Shown: piece after piece, positions 1 through 8,305 of the stretch
Numbering within the stretch: the first letter of the stretch is position 1
How the letters are laid out: the number at the start of each line of letters is the position of its first letter
From: Lachnospiraceae bacterium
GTDB taxonomy: Bacteria; Bacillota; Clostridia; Lachnospirales; Lachnospiraceae
DNA: 51,920 nucleotides
Direction: 5' to 3'
Assembly (NCBI GenBank): GCA_017936785.1
Contig: JAGBEV010000008.1
Span: 1 to 51,920, forward strand
Notes under the pieces: model-generated
Databases searched by the model: none
The model's input: only the letters and a program-made list of their open reading frames with translations
What the model was told of the DNA's origin: nothing
Program-made: the position numbers and the translations under genes

Positions 1-21
1 ATTCTGTGTTAAATTCATTTT

Positions 22-102
22 AGAAACCTCCGTTGATTTAAGTGTTTTTGTTTCATCCGCCAAGATGAACACTCTAATCATACATCAGAGGTTTCTTTTT
101 AT
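22..102 (+). terminator. Long-range hairpin ending in a T-run
   Basis: A 9-base arm AGAAACCTC at 22-30 is the exact reverse complement of GAGGTTTCT at 88-96, which runs straight into TTTTATT. A second stem lies between them: AGTGTT and TTTCATC around 40-57 can pair with GATGAA and CACT around 64-73. This looks like the 3' end of a structured rightward transcript that starts outside the window, or a terminator with a folded apex. No coding gene is evident in 1-144. Confidence 0.35.
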
Positions 103-144
103 TCAATTGGCATTATTTCTGAATTACAGGAATGCTCCATTCTC

Positions 145-735
145 TTATATATTAAACTGGGTTTTCAATGTTTCTAATACTATCTCTCCTACTTTAATTA
201 CATTGCATTCAGATGTGTCTATTTTAAAAATTCTAAAATCAGTTCTTCGGTTCATGATTTTATCATAATTTCGTTTAATCTGTTCTAAACTCTCTTTATT
301 TTCAAAGACCTCTCCATTTCCATCTCGCCGCTCAATTCTAGATAATGCTTCATCAACCGAAATATTTAAATAAAAAACTGCATCCGGAATTTCTAAAAAC
401 TTATGTATTGAAAAAAGCCAATTTTCATCAACATCCACCATTTGATACGCCACTGTTGAAAAAAAATTTCTATCACTTAGTATAAAATCATAGTCTTCTA
501 ATATTTGGGCTTGGATATCATAGGAATCAGCCGCATATAATAATGCTATCGATTTCTGATTGAGTGTCATAGTTTTCATTTGCTTTCTCAGTAACTGACC
601 AATCTCCGATTTACTTGGTTCTGAAATAAGCAAAACCTTATATCCACTTTCTCTAAGTCTAGCTGCTGTATTTGAGCAAATAGTAGTTTTTCCACTACCA
701 TCAATCCCTTCAAAAACAATATAATGTCCTCTCAT
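145..735 (-). CDS. dTMP kinase-like nucleoside monophosphate kinase
   Basis: This 196-residue protein belongs to the thymidylate kinase family, which phosphorylates dTMP to dTDP with ATP. The N-terminus holds the P-loop FEGIDGSGKTT (residues about 8-18). A DRNFFSTVAYQ segment fits the substrate-binding DR(Y/F) motif, and a helix with RIERRDG matches the lid region. Length fits the family (about 200-210). I chose the ATG at 735 because GAGGAG lies just upstream and it overlaps the previous stop as ATGA (732-735), implying coupling to the uracil-glycosylase-like gene. The DNA is clearly AT-richer than the prophage to its right. It may be an accessory rather than the housekeeping enzyme. Confidence 0.85.
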   Translation of the reverse strand: MRGHYIVFEGIDGSGKTTICSNTAARLRESGYKVLLISEPSKSEIGQLLRKQMKTMTLNQKSIALLYAADSYDIQAQILEDYDFILSDRNFFSTVAYQMVDVDENWLFSIHKFLEIPDAVFYLNISVDEALSRIERRDGNGEVFENKESLEQIKRNYDKIMNRRTDFRIFKIDTSECNVIKVGEIVLETLKTQFNI

Positions 736-1583
736 AGATTCAACTCCTCTCGGCAATATTTATATGTACGCAATTCGTTTATTAGAGTATCTTTCGAATA
801 GTATTGTAGTAATATTTCCCACATAATCTTATAAAGGGAAATCTGCTCTTCTTTTTTCACCTGTGCAACGGGATGATAAACTGGTAACACATAAATCGGA
901 TTATTTTCGTAAGAAATATTTATTATATTCTCTTTATTCAAACTATAATGTGATATATTCTCTTTCAATGTTTTATATACTGGTATGTTATGATATTTGC
1001 AAACTGAATAGAATGGCCAATATCCTAGCGTAATAACAACTAATGGGTGTACTACATCAATTTGTTTATTTAACATTTTAGTACAATTTTCAGTACAAAA
1101 CTTTGCTGAAAAATTATTTGTCCCCCTATAATTCTCCCCTTTTCTTGCACATAATACTGCATTTGTGACAAAACAAGATTCCATTATTTTTTCATCTATA
1201 TCAATCCCACATTGCGCCGCTGAGCAAATTACAAACTCTGTCATTAAACATTTAGTCATACTCTCTTTTTCATTTACAATTGTATTCCACGCACTCTCTT
1301 CGTCTTCCCCCATTTCCACTAGTTCTTTATAGCGAGCATTATATTTTTGCATATCAACATAAGGTCCCCAATCTTGACCAACTATCATTATTTTTGAATT
1401 ACTTCTATTAACCCAATCTGTCCATATTGACGGAATATTCAAATACAGACCTTTTTCATTAAAAAAATTAATAAGACCATCATAAGTTCCTTCTTTGGAA
1501 CTTCTTTTATCGAATTTCTCACACAACGTACATTTTGATGCTTCTTCATATATTTTTAATAATTCTTTTAACTTATTACTCAT
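732..1583 (-). CDS. uracil-DNA glycosylase superfamily-like protein
   Basis: This 283-residue protein resembles iron-sulfur (family 4/5 type) uracil-DNA glycosylases. Visible features are an N-terminal Cys pair CTLC (18 and 21), the motif A equivalent VGQDWG (68-73), a TNAVLC segment (140-145), a Cys pair C163/C167, a central strand VVITLGYWPF, and a late VYHPVAQ (236-241) at the position of the family HP(S) motif. Known enzymes remove uracil or related bases from DNA. The motif spellings are divergent, so the true base specificity is unknown. ATG 1583 has GGAG seven bases upstream; an in-frame TTG at 1628 has no good ribosome site. It is coupled to a dTMP-kinase-like gene, suggesting a joint role in pyrimidine or uracil-DNA handling, possibly against phage. 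Confidence 0.65.
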   Translation of the reverse strand: MSNKLKELLKIYEEASKCTLCEKFDKRSSKEGTYDGLINFFNEKGLYLNIPSIWTDWVNRSNSKIMIVGQDWGPYVDMQKYNARYKELVEMGEDEESAWNTIVNEKESMTKCLMTEFVICSAAQCGIDIDEKIMESCFVTNAVLCARKGENYRGTNNFSAKFCTENCTKMLNKQIDVVHPLVVITLGYWPFYSVCKYHNIPVYKTLKENISHYSLNKENIINISYENNPIYVLPVYHPVAQVKKEEQISLYKIMWEILLQYYSKDTLINELRTYKYCREELNL

Positions 1584-1729
1584 CCTTCTTCTCCAATTAT
1601 CATCATTGTTTTTATAAAACTTCTTCAACTTGTTGTCATTATGAAATCTTTCTTCGCTATCACAAATTTCTCAGGTTACTTTTTATAGTAGCTATTTTTT
1701 CTTTATTTTCATCAAAACGCTCCACTATA

Positions 1730-2935
1730 TTATCTTTTCCTTGCCAATACGGCTACCTCTTTCCGTTCTTTATCGTTCAGTTGAAAAATCAAATGAAATA
1801 CTTTCATCCTATTACCGTTTTCAGGAACAATATGTTCGCTAATAATCATTAAAGTATCTCTTTCCCCGATTCTTTGAATTCTGATTGGCTGAAAAGCCCC
1901 TTTGATACTTTTCAACTTATTCTCTATTTCATCAAATCCTTTTTTTAAGGACATTTCTCTATTCATAGATAGCGTAATACCAAATTCGAAATTAGGGTTT
2001 AAATATCCCATCAACTGGTTATATTGATTTGTAAAGTTTTCGATATATTTATTCTCAAGCACTGCATAATCTGTAACATATCCGTCTTTCTCTGCGTATA
2101 AATATAAATCTGTCTCACCCAATTTTTTTATAGCTCTCCCCATTGTAAATTCACGTGAAATGTGCAAATCATACTTATTATTCAGACTTCCTGCAATAGC
2201 ATCTTGGATATCTGCAGTAATTTCCACTTCATCTCGATTTTCAAAATGGACAATACGTTTCTGGAAACGTTTAATCACAGATATCAATTCCATTACAATA
2301 TTCTCGGACAATGAATCACACAAACCTCTATTTTTCTCGCTCTGCGTTTCCAAATATCTATCCCGCAAATCACATTCCATTAAATCAATATAATCATCAA
2401 GATTATCATGTTGAAAGAACATCTCTAGCAACTTCGGATTTCTAAGATATAACATAACCATACTATTCAATTGTTCTGGCAAAAAATCATGATCTTGAAA
2501 ACAAATATAATAGTATTCTTCAAAATCCTGTATCAATTTTAAAATATTCTTTCCATCATCATTATTTAAATCTCTTTTAAGCTCATCGTCTATGGGATTT
2601 ATTATTAAATCATCTTCATCATCTGTACAATCTTCCCACCAGCATAATATTGCATATAGCAAATATTCATATTTAGGCTTAATAAAATCCCTGATATTTT
2701 TTGAACAGATAATTTCATATAATTCATTGACTGCATTTCTACACTCTTGCGGTTTTCTCATAAGATAATCTCTTGGAAAAAATCCATCTAAATCAAACTC
2801 TAGGTCTGTTTCAAGAATATCTATTAATACCCGTACTATATCACGCAAATTATTATTAACGTACTTTGTTATCCGCATCCCAAGACTTGACAAATTATCA
2901 TAATCCACTATATCTATTTGAATCAAAAAACTCAT
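1730..2935 (-). CDS. unknown protein with C-terminal PD-(D/E)XK nuclease-like domain
   Basis: This is a 401-residue protein whose first ~235 residues are acidic and helical with no motif I recognise. The C-terminal part has the layout of a PD-(D/E)XK nuclease: a helix with acidic residues (EITADIQDAI, 238-247), GETDLYLY (D276), LENKYI (E294-x-K296) and a following Gln-rich helix (Q304, Q307). That places it near stand-alone restriction-like or phage-defence nucleases; the function is inferred only. The start is uncertain because AAGAAGGG abuts the ATG with no spacer, but no better in-frame start was found. It is AT-rich and leftward like its neighbours, separated by ~100 noncoding bases from the glycosylase-like gene. 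Confidence 0.6.
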   Translation of the reverse strand: MSFLIQIDIVDYDNLSSLGMRITKYVNNNLRDIVRVLIDILETDLEFDLDGFFPRDYLMRKPQECRNAVNELYEIICSKNIRDFIKPKYEYLLYAILCWWEDCTDDEDDLIINPIDDELKRDLNNDDGKNILKLIQDFEEYYYICFQDHDFLPEQLNSMVMLYLRNPKLLEMFFQHDNLDDYIDLMECDLRDRYLETQSEKNRGLCDSLSENIVMELISVIKRFQKRIVHFENRDEVEITADIQDAIAGSLNNKYDLHISREFTMGRAIKKLGETDLYLYAEKDGYVTDYAVLENKYIENFTNQYNQLMGYLNPNFEFGITLSMNREMSLKKGFDEIENKLKSIKGAFQPIRIQRIGERDTLMIISEHIVPENGNRMKVFHLIFQLNDKERKEVAVLARKR

Positions 2936-3015
2936 CCCTTCTTGACAAAAATAAATCTCATTCTGTCCATTATTTTACCACACCACTTCAATTTTTACTA
3001 TCTGAAAAAGAGCAA

Positions 3016-3056
3016 GAAAAAAAGCCGATCAGGAATCCAAAACTCCCAATCGGCCT
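3016..3056 (-). terminator. Rho-independent terminator after the recombinase genes
   Basis: On the minus strand GCCGAT (3054-3049) pairs with ATCGGC (3029-3024) and is followed by an unbroken T-run (3023-3017). It lies immediately after the stop of the last serine recombinase gene. Confidence 0.8.
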
Positions 3057-3062
3057 CTTTTC

Positions 3063-4484
3063 TCACTCCTCTTCGTTTTTACATTCAATCTCCGTCCCGT
3101 CCAGGAACACCACCAGCAGCGTCCCATCCTCAAAAACTTTGATGTGATCCAGCGTTTTCAGCATAAAGTCCGTATCCATCTCCGTCAAAGGCTCTGCATC
3201 ATCCGTATACTCTATGAACTTCTCTGCCCGGTACCCTTCCAGCAGATTCTCACTCTGCACCTGCTCCTTCCAGCGCTCCATAAACGCCTCCCGGTTCTCG
3301 ACCAGAGCATTCCACGCCATCAGATACGCCTTTATCAGCGTTTCTTCATCTACATGACGGTTGGAACAGCCCATAACACCTTTGACCTTGTACCGTTCAC
3401 TGCACTGCCATACCTTACGATCAACGCCTGTACTGCTTCGCCAGCCTTTCCGTGCAAACACTTTATTGCATTCTCCGCAGATAATCTTCGAAGCAAACGG
3501 GTTGCTTTCCGGCCGGTGGGAATAGGAGTTTGTCCCATGTTCTTCCAGATACCTTGCTCTGCGTTTTATTTCAAGCTGTACGCATTCCCAAATTCTCTTT
3601 GAAATGATGGCATCGTGGTCATCTTCCACATAATACATCTGAATTTCGCCTGTATTCTGCGTCCGTTTCTTGGTAAGGAAATCCACCGTGTAGCTTTTCT
3701 GCAGCAGGGCATCGCCTTTATATTTTTCATTCTCCAGCATACTCATCAGAGTTGTGGCCTGCCACTTCGTACCGCTGTTCCAATTCTGCACCCCTTCTCT
3801 TTCAAATATCCGTTTGATATAATCCGTTGTTTTCCCATCCAGAAATTCCTGATACAGACGCACCACAATCGGCTCTTGCTTCCTGTTGATGACCAGCTTG
3901 CCGCTGCTCTCGTCCGTATCGTAACCGAGAAACCGTTTTTTGCTCATTTTGTGCTTCCCCGTTTCAAACCGCCTGCGGATTCCCCATGTACAGTTCTCTG
4001 AAATGGAGCGGCTCTCATCCTGCGCCAGTGAGGAAAGAATTGTCAGCAGCACTTCCCCTTTCGCATCAAGGGTATTGATATTCTCTTTTTCAAAAATAAT
4101 CCCGATTCCCAACTCCTTCAGTTCCCGCACATAGTTCAGGCAGTCCAACGTATTCCTTGCAAAACGGGAAATGGACTTGGTAATAATCATATCAATTTTC
4201 CCCGCCCTGCAGTCAGCGATCATGCGATTGAACTCGTCCCTCTTCTTCGTATTGGTGCCGGAAATTCCTTCGTCCGCATAGGTTCCCGCATATTCATACA
4301 GAGGATTTTCGCTGATATAGTTCGTGTAATAATTAACCTGATTTTCATAACTTAATAACTGTTCTTCTTGGTCGGTTGATACCCTGCAGTACGCCGCCAT
4401 TCTTAGTTTCTTCACAGCCTGCGCTGTTCCGGATTCCGCAGCCGAAGTCCTCTTTGCTGGTATAACGGTAACGCTTCTTGCCAT
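3063..4484 (-). CDS. large serine recombinase (second of the pair)
   Basis: This 473-residue site-specific recombinase has a resolvase N-terminal domain with AAYCRVSTDQ (catalytic Ser36), GTYADEGISGT and the KSISRFARN arginine motif (about 103-111), then a Recombinase domain and a zinc-ribbon with CGEC and a later Cys pair (GCS). Family members excise or integrate elements through a covalent phosphoserine intermediate. The start at 4484 is supported by GGAGGTG eight bases upstream and by the usual N-terminal extension (VTVIPAKR). It overlaps the end of the upstream recombinase gene by 140 bases in another frame, which is unusually long. It is the last gene before a terminator. Confidence 0.93.
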   Translation of the reverse strand: MARSVTVIPAKRTSAAESGTAQAVKKLRMAAYCRVSTDQEEQLLSYENQVNYYTNYISENPLYEYAGTYADEGISGTNTKKRDEFNRMIADCRAGKIDMIITKSISRFARNTLDCLNYVRELKELGIGIIFEKENINTLDAKGEVLLTILSSLAQDESRSISENCTWGIRRRFETGKHKMSKKRFLGYDTDESSGKLVINRKQEPIVVRLYQEFLDGKTTDYIKRIFEREGVQNWNSGTKWQATTLMSMLENEKYKGDALLQKSYTVDFLTKKRTQNTGEIQMYYVEDDHDAIISKRIWECVQLEIKRRARYLEEHGTNSYSHRPESNPFASKIICGECNKVFARKGWRSSTGVDRKVWQCSERYKVKGVMGCSNRHVDEETLIKAYLMAWNALVENREAFMERWKEQVQSENLLEGYRAEKFIEYTDDAEPLTEMDTDFMLKTLDHIKVFEDGTLLVVFLDGTEIECKNEEE

Positions 4485-5625
4485 TTTGAATCACCTCCTC
4501 AACTACTGTCTGTTCCGTAATATTCAATCCTGCAAGGGCAGCATCATCAATGCGGATGCCCCTGCAGGCTTTCTTTCCCTTTTCAATGTAGGTACTGCAC
4601 AGCCATTGGATTTTTTTCTTATAAACCTGTCTGCGCCGAAGCGTTTTCCCGCAATAAGGGCAGATCAGCATTCCGCTTAGCGGATAACGGTTCTGAAATT
4701 TCTTTGTGCTGTCCTGTCCAATGTTCCTTTCTTTTTTCCGGTACTCTCTCATTTCCTGAACCTGTCCCCAAAGCTCCGGCGAAACAATCGGCTCATGGTT
4801 TTCAGAAATGTAATAGCTCTGCACCTCGCCCCGGTTTCTCCGTGTTGCATTTCGCTGCGTGGGAGGCGTGTAATATTTCTGCAGATGGAAATCGCCTTTA
4901 TATTTCTCATTGGAAAGCATCCCGCCGATTGTTCCGCTTTCCCATTGGCCTCCTGTCACAGTTTTAACACCGAGATAATTCAGCAGGTCGGAGAGCCTGC
5001 TGCACCCGACATTCATCAGATAAAGGTCAAACAACAGCCGGACGATTTCCGCTTCCTTCCGGTTGATTACCAAGTCCCCGTATTCGTTTTTGTCATATCC
5101 GCAAAAACGCGTGGTGTTAATCATCCCTTCGCCGCGTTCAAATTTCTTCTTAATGGACCATTTATTATTCTCACTCATGCTTCTGCTTTCTTCCTGCGCA
5201 AAAGAAGCGAGGACGGCAAGCATCATCTCGCCGTCCCCCGAAAGAGTATTTATATTCTGTTCTTCAAAAAAAATACCGACACCCAGTTCTTTCAGTTCTC
5301 TTGCAGACTTCAGAACCGTGACAGTATTTCTTGCAAACCTTGATATGGATTTTGTAATGATAAGATCAAGTTCGCCCGCCCTTGCCTGTTCCAGCATTTT
5401 CTGGAACTGCGGACGGTTTTCACAGTAGCCGGAGATACCCTGATCTGCATATACCCCGACAAACTCATATTCCGGATTCCCTTTGATCAGTCTTTCATAG
5501 GCTGCTGTCTGATTTTCCAGCGAATCTTCCTGTCTCCGGCTGTCCGTGGAGACTCTTGCATAAGCGCATACTCTCTTTTTCCTTACTGCCGATGCCGGAA
5601 GTTTATTGATAATCTTTACCTGCAT
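4345..5625 (-). CDS. large serine recombinase (first of the pair)
   Basis: This 426-residue serine recombinase has Ser26 in AYARVSTD, GVYADQGISG, KSISRFARN, a Recombinase domain and a zinc ribbon CPYCGK with later WLCS and KKAC. ATG 5625 has GGAAGTG upstream. The last ~45 residues are read from DNA that also encodes the start of the next recombinase. The conserved tail (EEVIQNGKKRYRYTSK) lies inside this overlap and the extreme end (NRPRRTVIKL) looks unselected, so the overlap may be an old fusion of two adjacent genes. Both full-length enzymes keep their catalytic residues, so they may act as a pair. Confidence 0.92.
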   Translation of the reverse strand: MQVKIINKLPASAVRKKRVCAYARVSTDSRRQEDSLENQTAAYERLIKGNPEYEFVGVYADQGISGYCENRPQFQKMLEQARAGELDLIITKSISRFARNTVTVLKSARELKELGVGIFFEEQNINTLSGDGEMMLAVLASFAQEESRSMSENNKWSIKKKFERGEGMINTTRFCGYDKNEYGDLVINRKEAEIVRLLFDLYLMNVGCSRLSDLLNYLGVKTVTGGQWESGTIGGMLSNEKYKGDFHLQKYYTPPTQRNATRRNRGEVQSYYISENHEPIVSPELWGQVQEMREYRKKERNIGQDSTKKFQNRYPLSGMLICPYCGKTLRRRQVYKKKIQWLCSTYIEKGKKACRGIRIDDAALAGLNITEQTVVEEVIQNGKKRYRYTSKEDFGCGIRNSAGCEETKNGGVLQGINRPRRTVIKL

Positions 5626-6032
5626 ATATGATCACTTCCTCCAAAATACTCTTCCGCAAACTGCTGTATCCTTTCAAAAATGGACTGTGCATCTTCAATC
5701 TTGTCCGTACACACCACTTTTACATTTTTCTTGCTGCAGACCAGCATGAATTCTATAAACTGTCCCCAGTCACGGGCGATTGTGGCAGCCTTCATAGTAA
5801 CCACCACATCAATCCTCCTTGCAGCAATCTCCATTTTCAGACGGTTGAATTCTTTTCTATCCGGATCTGCTCCTGATGCTTCTTCAAAGAATATCTGCAG
5901 ATTCCATTCCTGCTTTCCATATTCTTCTTCCAGCCTTCTCATCACAGCGTCAAGATACTGTGTATAATCCCTGTCACGATGGTTCACACGGCAGTAAAAA
6001 GCCGCCCGGTTTTTCGTTCCTGCAATCACCAT
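5616..6032 (-). CDS. catalytically dead resolvase-like N-terminal domain protein
   Basis: This 138-residue protein keeps the fold cues of a resolvase catalytic domain (AAFYCRV at 10-16; KEFNRLKMEIAARRIDVVVT at 60-79) but not its chemistry. The catalytic Ser after CRV is Asn17, and the family KS-x-SR-x-x-R motif reads KAATIAR, keeping only the last Arg. There is no Recombinase domain or zinc ribbon. The ATG at 6032 follows a GGGGG tract; a longer in-frame extension to 6221 crosses the endolysin terminator and is unlikely. It overlaps the next recombinase start by 10 bases, so the two are co-translated. A structural or directionality-control role is an inference. Confidence 0.8.
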   Translation of the reverse strand: MVIAGTKNRAAFYCRVNHRDRDYTQYLDAVMRRLEEEYGKQEWNLQIFFEEASGADPDRKEFNRLKMEIAARRIDVVVTMKAATIARDWGQFIEFMLVCSKKNVKVVCTDKIEDAQSIFERIQQFAEEYFGGSDHICR

Positions 6033-6154
6033 TTTAATTTGTTCCCCCTTTCTTTTTGGTAGTCTATCTATCACTCTGAAGCCCTTAAAAGTCAAGCAAT
6101 TCCGCTGTTTCCACCGCATCTTTTTCACTCTGTCCAAACTTGTCCGGACGTCAG

Positions 6155-6183
6155 AAAAAGCCAGACGGGAAAGTTCCCGCCTG
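6155..6183 (-). terminator. Rho-independent terminator after the endolysin
   Basis: On the minus strand CAGGCGGGA (6183-6175) pairs with TCCCGTCTG (6170-6162), with a 4-base loop and GCTTTTT following. It lies 10 bases after the endolysin stop and separates the lysis cassette from the recombinase operon. Confidence 0.85.
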
Positions 6184-6192
6184 ACCGATTCT

Positions 6193-7677
6193 TCAGCACC
6201 TCTCCGTATAATCCAACGCAATCCAGCCGATTCCGCTTTTTAATCTGCCCCATCTGGAAGCCCCTTTTCCTTCTGCTTCTTCCACAATAGTATAAACACC
6301 GACAGGGATATACTTCACACGGGCATAATCCGTCCCCGGTCCTTTGCGGATGTTGAGGTCAGGAATCTTAACCCTTACCATATAAGGAAATTTCACAGCC
6401 GACTTTTCCGGGTAAATGGCTGTCCCGCTCTCATCAAAAACAAAATATCCCTTGTTGGAATCAGCACACTTCTTTGCATTTTCCAAGCTGTGGAATGCGC
6501 CTTTCTGAGAAGGCTTGTCATCCCATGCTTTCCTGACACGGTACCAGACTTCTTTTTCCTCCGCCATATCATACTGTGTCAGATTCCAGCGTTCAATAAT
6601 GGAGCAGAGCTTTTCCACATAATCCGGGGAAGTAGCATATCCGCCATCCTTAATGATCCGCGCCGCTTTTCTGTAATCCATACAGCCCTTCAGACCGTCA
6701 TACCGCAGCCTGCTGCCATTTTTCGCTCCAAGTAGATATGCGGAATGGTCTGCAATGGACTTTTCTACGGACGGGTATTTACGGAAATCTGCGGTTACCG
6801 TCACATAAGCGCCGTTCTCATACTCCTGTGTTTTCTTTGTATAGACGGAGATGCCGTCCCATGCAGATCCGCCCCATGTGTTGCCGGAGAGGGATTTCTT
6901 CATGCCGAACACATTATTGGCATTCTGCGCCAATTCACTTTTTCCATAGCCGGATTCCAGAATAAACTGTGCAAAAGAAACGCTGGCAAGGATGCCGCTC
7001 TGCTTCATGTCTGCAGTAAATAAGGCTCCTGCTTTTGCGATTATTTCCTTTTCGGAAAGCCCCGCAAATACAGACGCCTGTGTGCCTGTGGGAATGTCCG
7101 CACTGCCATCCATTGCCGCCTTGACTGCCTTGCGGAATCCGTTCATCGTATATCCCATCTGAAGCTGATTCCACAAATGCTCCGGGTCTCCGTGGTTGCT
7201 CGCCACTCCCCGGCTGTGTCCCTCCCTATGGGAAATAATTACCCCGTCCGCCAGCAGATTAAGGCTGAACTTTTTACAGAGCATGGCGAACAGCCCCACC
7301 GCCGCTTCATAGGTACGTTTTGCCACTGCTTTCGCCGCAACGGTATCGGAACAGATAAAGTTTGCACCAGATGTGTACTTAATACACGCAGGTTCGCACA
7401 TCTCCACCCCGATATGGGTATCATTCGCCGCTCCCCCGCAGTGCCATCCACGGTGATTCCACGGAAGCGTCTGGTAAATGGTCCCGTCATTTCCGTCAAT
7501 GAAGCCATGTACACAGGCGCTTGAAAAATCCGCCCTGTTCCAACTGCTGATAAATGCGGATGCCCGTGGCTGCGGGCATCCCACGGAATGGAGCATCAGC
7601 CCCTTTACCGTAATCTTTCTCCCTGCCGTATAGCAGGGATTCCTTGTCAGAATGCTTTCCACCAATTTCATCTTCAC
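6193..7677 (-). CDS. modular endolysin (amidase plus glucosaminidase plus SH3)
   Basis: This 494-residue peptidoglycan hydrolase has four parts. The first is an N-acetylmuramoyl-L-alanine amidase (Amidase_2) domain, residues ~22-185, with H30, GWHCGG and ISHREGH. The second is a glucosaminidase/FlgJ-like domain, ~205-368, with catalytic-type Glu241 in FILESGYGKSELA. The third is a short SPOR-like segment, ~377-425 (WYRVRKAW). The last is an SH3b wall-binding domain, ~430-494, with DLNIRKGPGTDY. It would cut both the stem peptide and the glycan strand. There is no signal peptide, so release through the holin encoded just upstream is expected. Its ATG overlaps the holin stop by four bases. Confidence 0.93.
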   Translation of the reverse strand: MKMKLVESILTRNPCYTAGRKITVKGLMLHSVGCPQPRASAFISSWNRADFSSACVHGFIDGNDGTIYQTLPWNHRGWHCGGAANDTHIGVEMCEPACIKYTSGANFICSDTVAAKAVAKRTYEAAVGLFAMLCKKFSLNLLADGVIISHREGHSRGVASNHGDPEHLWNQLQMGYTMNGFRKAVKAAMDGSADIPTGTQASVFAGLSEKEIIAKAGALFTADMKQSGILASVSFAQFILESGYGKSELAQNANNVFGMKKSLSGNTWGGSAWDGISVYTKKTQEYENGAYVTVTADFRKYPSVEKSIADHSAYLLGAKNGSRLRYDGLKGCMDYRKAARIIKDGGYATSPDYVEKLCSIIERWNLTQYDMAEEKEVWYRVRKAWDDKPSQKGAFHSLENAKKCADSNKGYFVFDESGTAIYPEKSAVKFPYMVRVKIPDLNIRKGPGTDYARVKYIPVGVYTIVEEAEGKGASRWGRLKSGIGWIALDYTERC

Positions 7678-8087
7678 TCATCCCCCTTCTCTGCCCTGTC
7701 ATGAAGCTGCTCCAGCACCGCTTTCATCTGCTCCGGGATGGGAAGCCCCAGATGCGTCGCATTCTCCAGAAGGCTTACACCTTCATTGGAAATGTAGAAA
7801 AAGATAACTGCGGTACGCAGCACGCTCCCCGTCCCGATGACCTGCACATCAAGGATGTTGGCAATTCCGACAAGCAGAAAGATCAGTACCTTCCTGCAGA
7901 TCCCCTTAAATCCCACCTCGCTGGACAGCTTCTTATCCGCCACCGCGCACATCACGCCCGTGATGTAATCCACAACCGCAAATACCACAAGGGCAACCAG
8001 CAGGCCGTCACAGCCGCCCAAGAAGTAGCCGAGCCACCCTCCGATGGCTGCAAAAATGAGTTGGATCGTGTTCCAGAATTCTTTCAT
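7674..8087 (-). CDS. phage holin (TcdE/holin-4 type)
   Basis: This 137-residue protein has three or more hydrophobic stretches (LIFAAIGGWLGYFLGG, LLVALVVFAVVDYITG, VLIFLLVGIANIL) and the family signature VDYITGVM. It ends in a charged tail (LHDRAEKGDE). Such holins form membrane lesions that release the endolysin. The length and the ATGA overlap with the endolysin start (7674-7677) fit a lysis cassette. A GGAGGG ribosome site precedes the ATG. Confidence 0.92.
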   Translation of the reverse strand: MKEFWNTIQLIFAAIGGWLGYFLGGCDGLLVALVVFAVVDYITGVMCAVADKKLSSEVGFKGICRKVLIFLLVGIANILDVQVIGTGSVLRTAVIFFYISNEGVSLLENATHLGLPIPEQMKAVLEQLHDRAEKGDE

Positions 8088-8118
8088 AGCGAACCCTCCT
8101 TAAAATGATTTTTTGTAT

Positions 8119-8149
8119 GAAAAAAGCGGCTGTCCCTAAAACAACCGCT
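8119..8149 (-). terminator. Leftward terminator between symE-like gene and holin
   Basis: On the minus strand AGCGG (8149-8145) pairs with CCGCT (8129-8125), with further TGT/ACA pairs inside, followed by TTTTTT. It is 32 bases upstream of the holin start. It would end a leftward RNA that begins near or inside the symE-like gene. Confidence 0.65.
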
Positions 8150-8305
8150 GATTCCCAAGTAAAAGCAATGTCTTTTTACACAATGTTTCCTTCTTATCTT
8201 TGTTGGATTTATGCCCCTGTTCCGCTTGCTATTTCCTGCGTTTAGAGTGATTAATAACACTACCAGAAACGCCGCCCAAGAGACGGCACAGAAAGGAGAC
8301 ATTTT

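Noticed and set aside
2936-3015. Attachment site of the prophage next to the recombinases
   Set aside because: I compared this stretch by eye with 14.0-16.3 kb and 22.7-23.0 kb and found no convincing shared core, so no att site is reported.
5616-6221. Longer form of the dead resolvase-like protein
   Set aside because: The extra 63 codons run through the endolysin terminator hairpin and look unlike protein.
8084-8302. Open frame opposite the symE-like leader (72 codons, minus)
   Set aside because: It has no ribosome site, an odd composition and covers the holin terminator; it is a by-product of the region.
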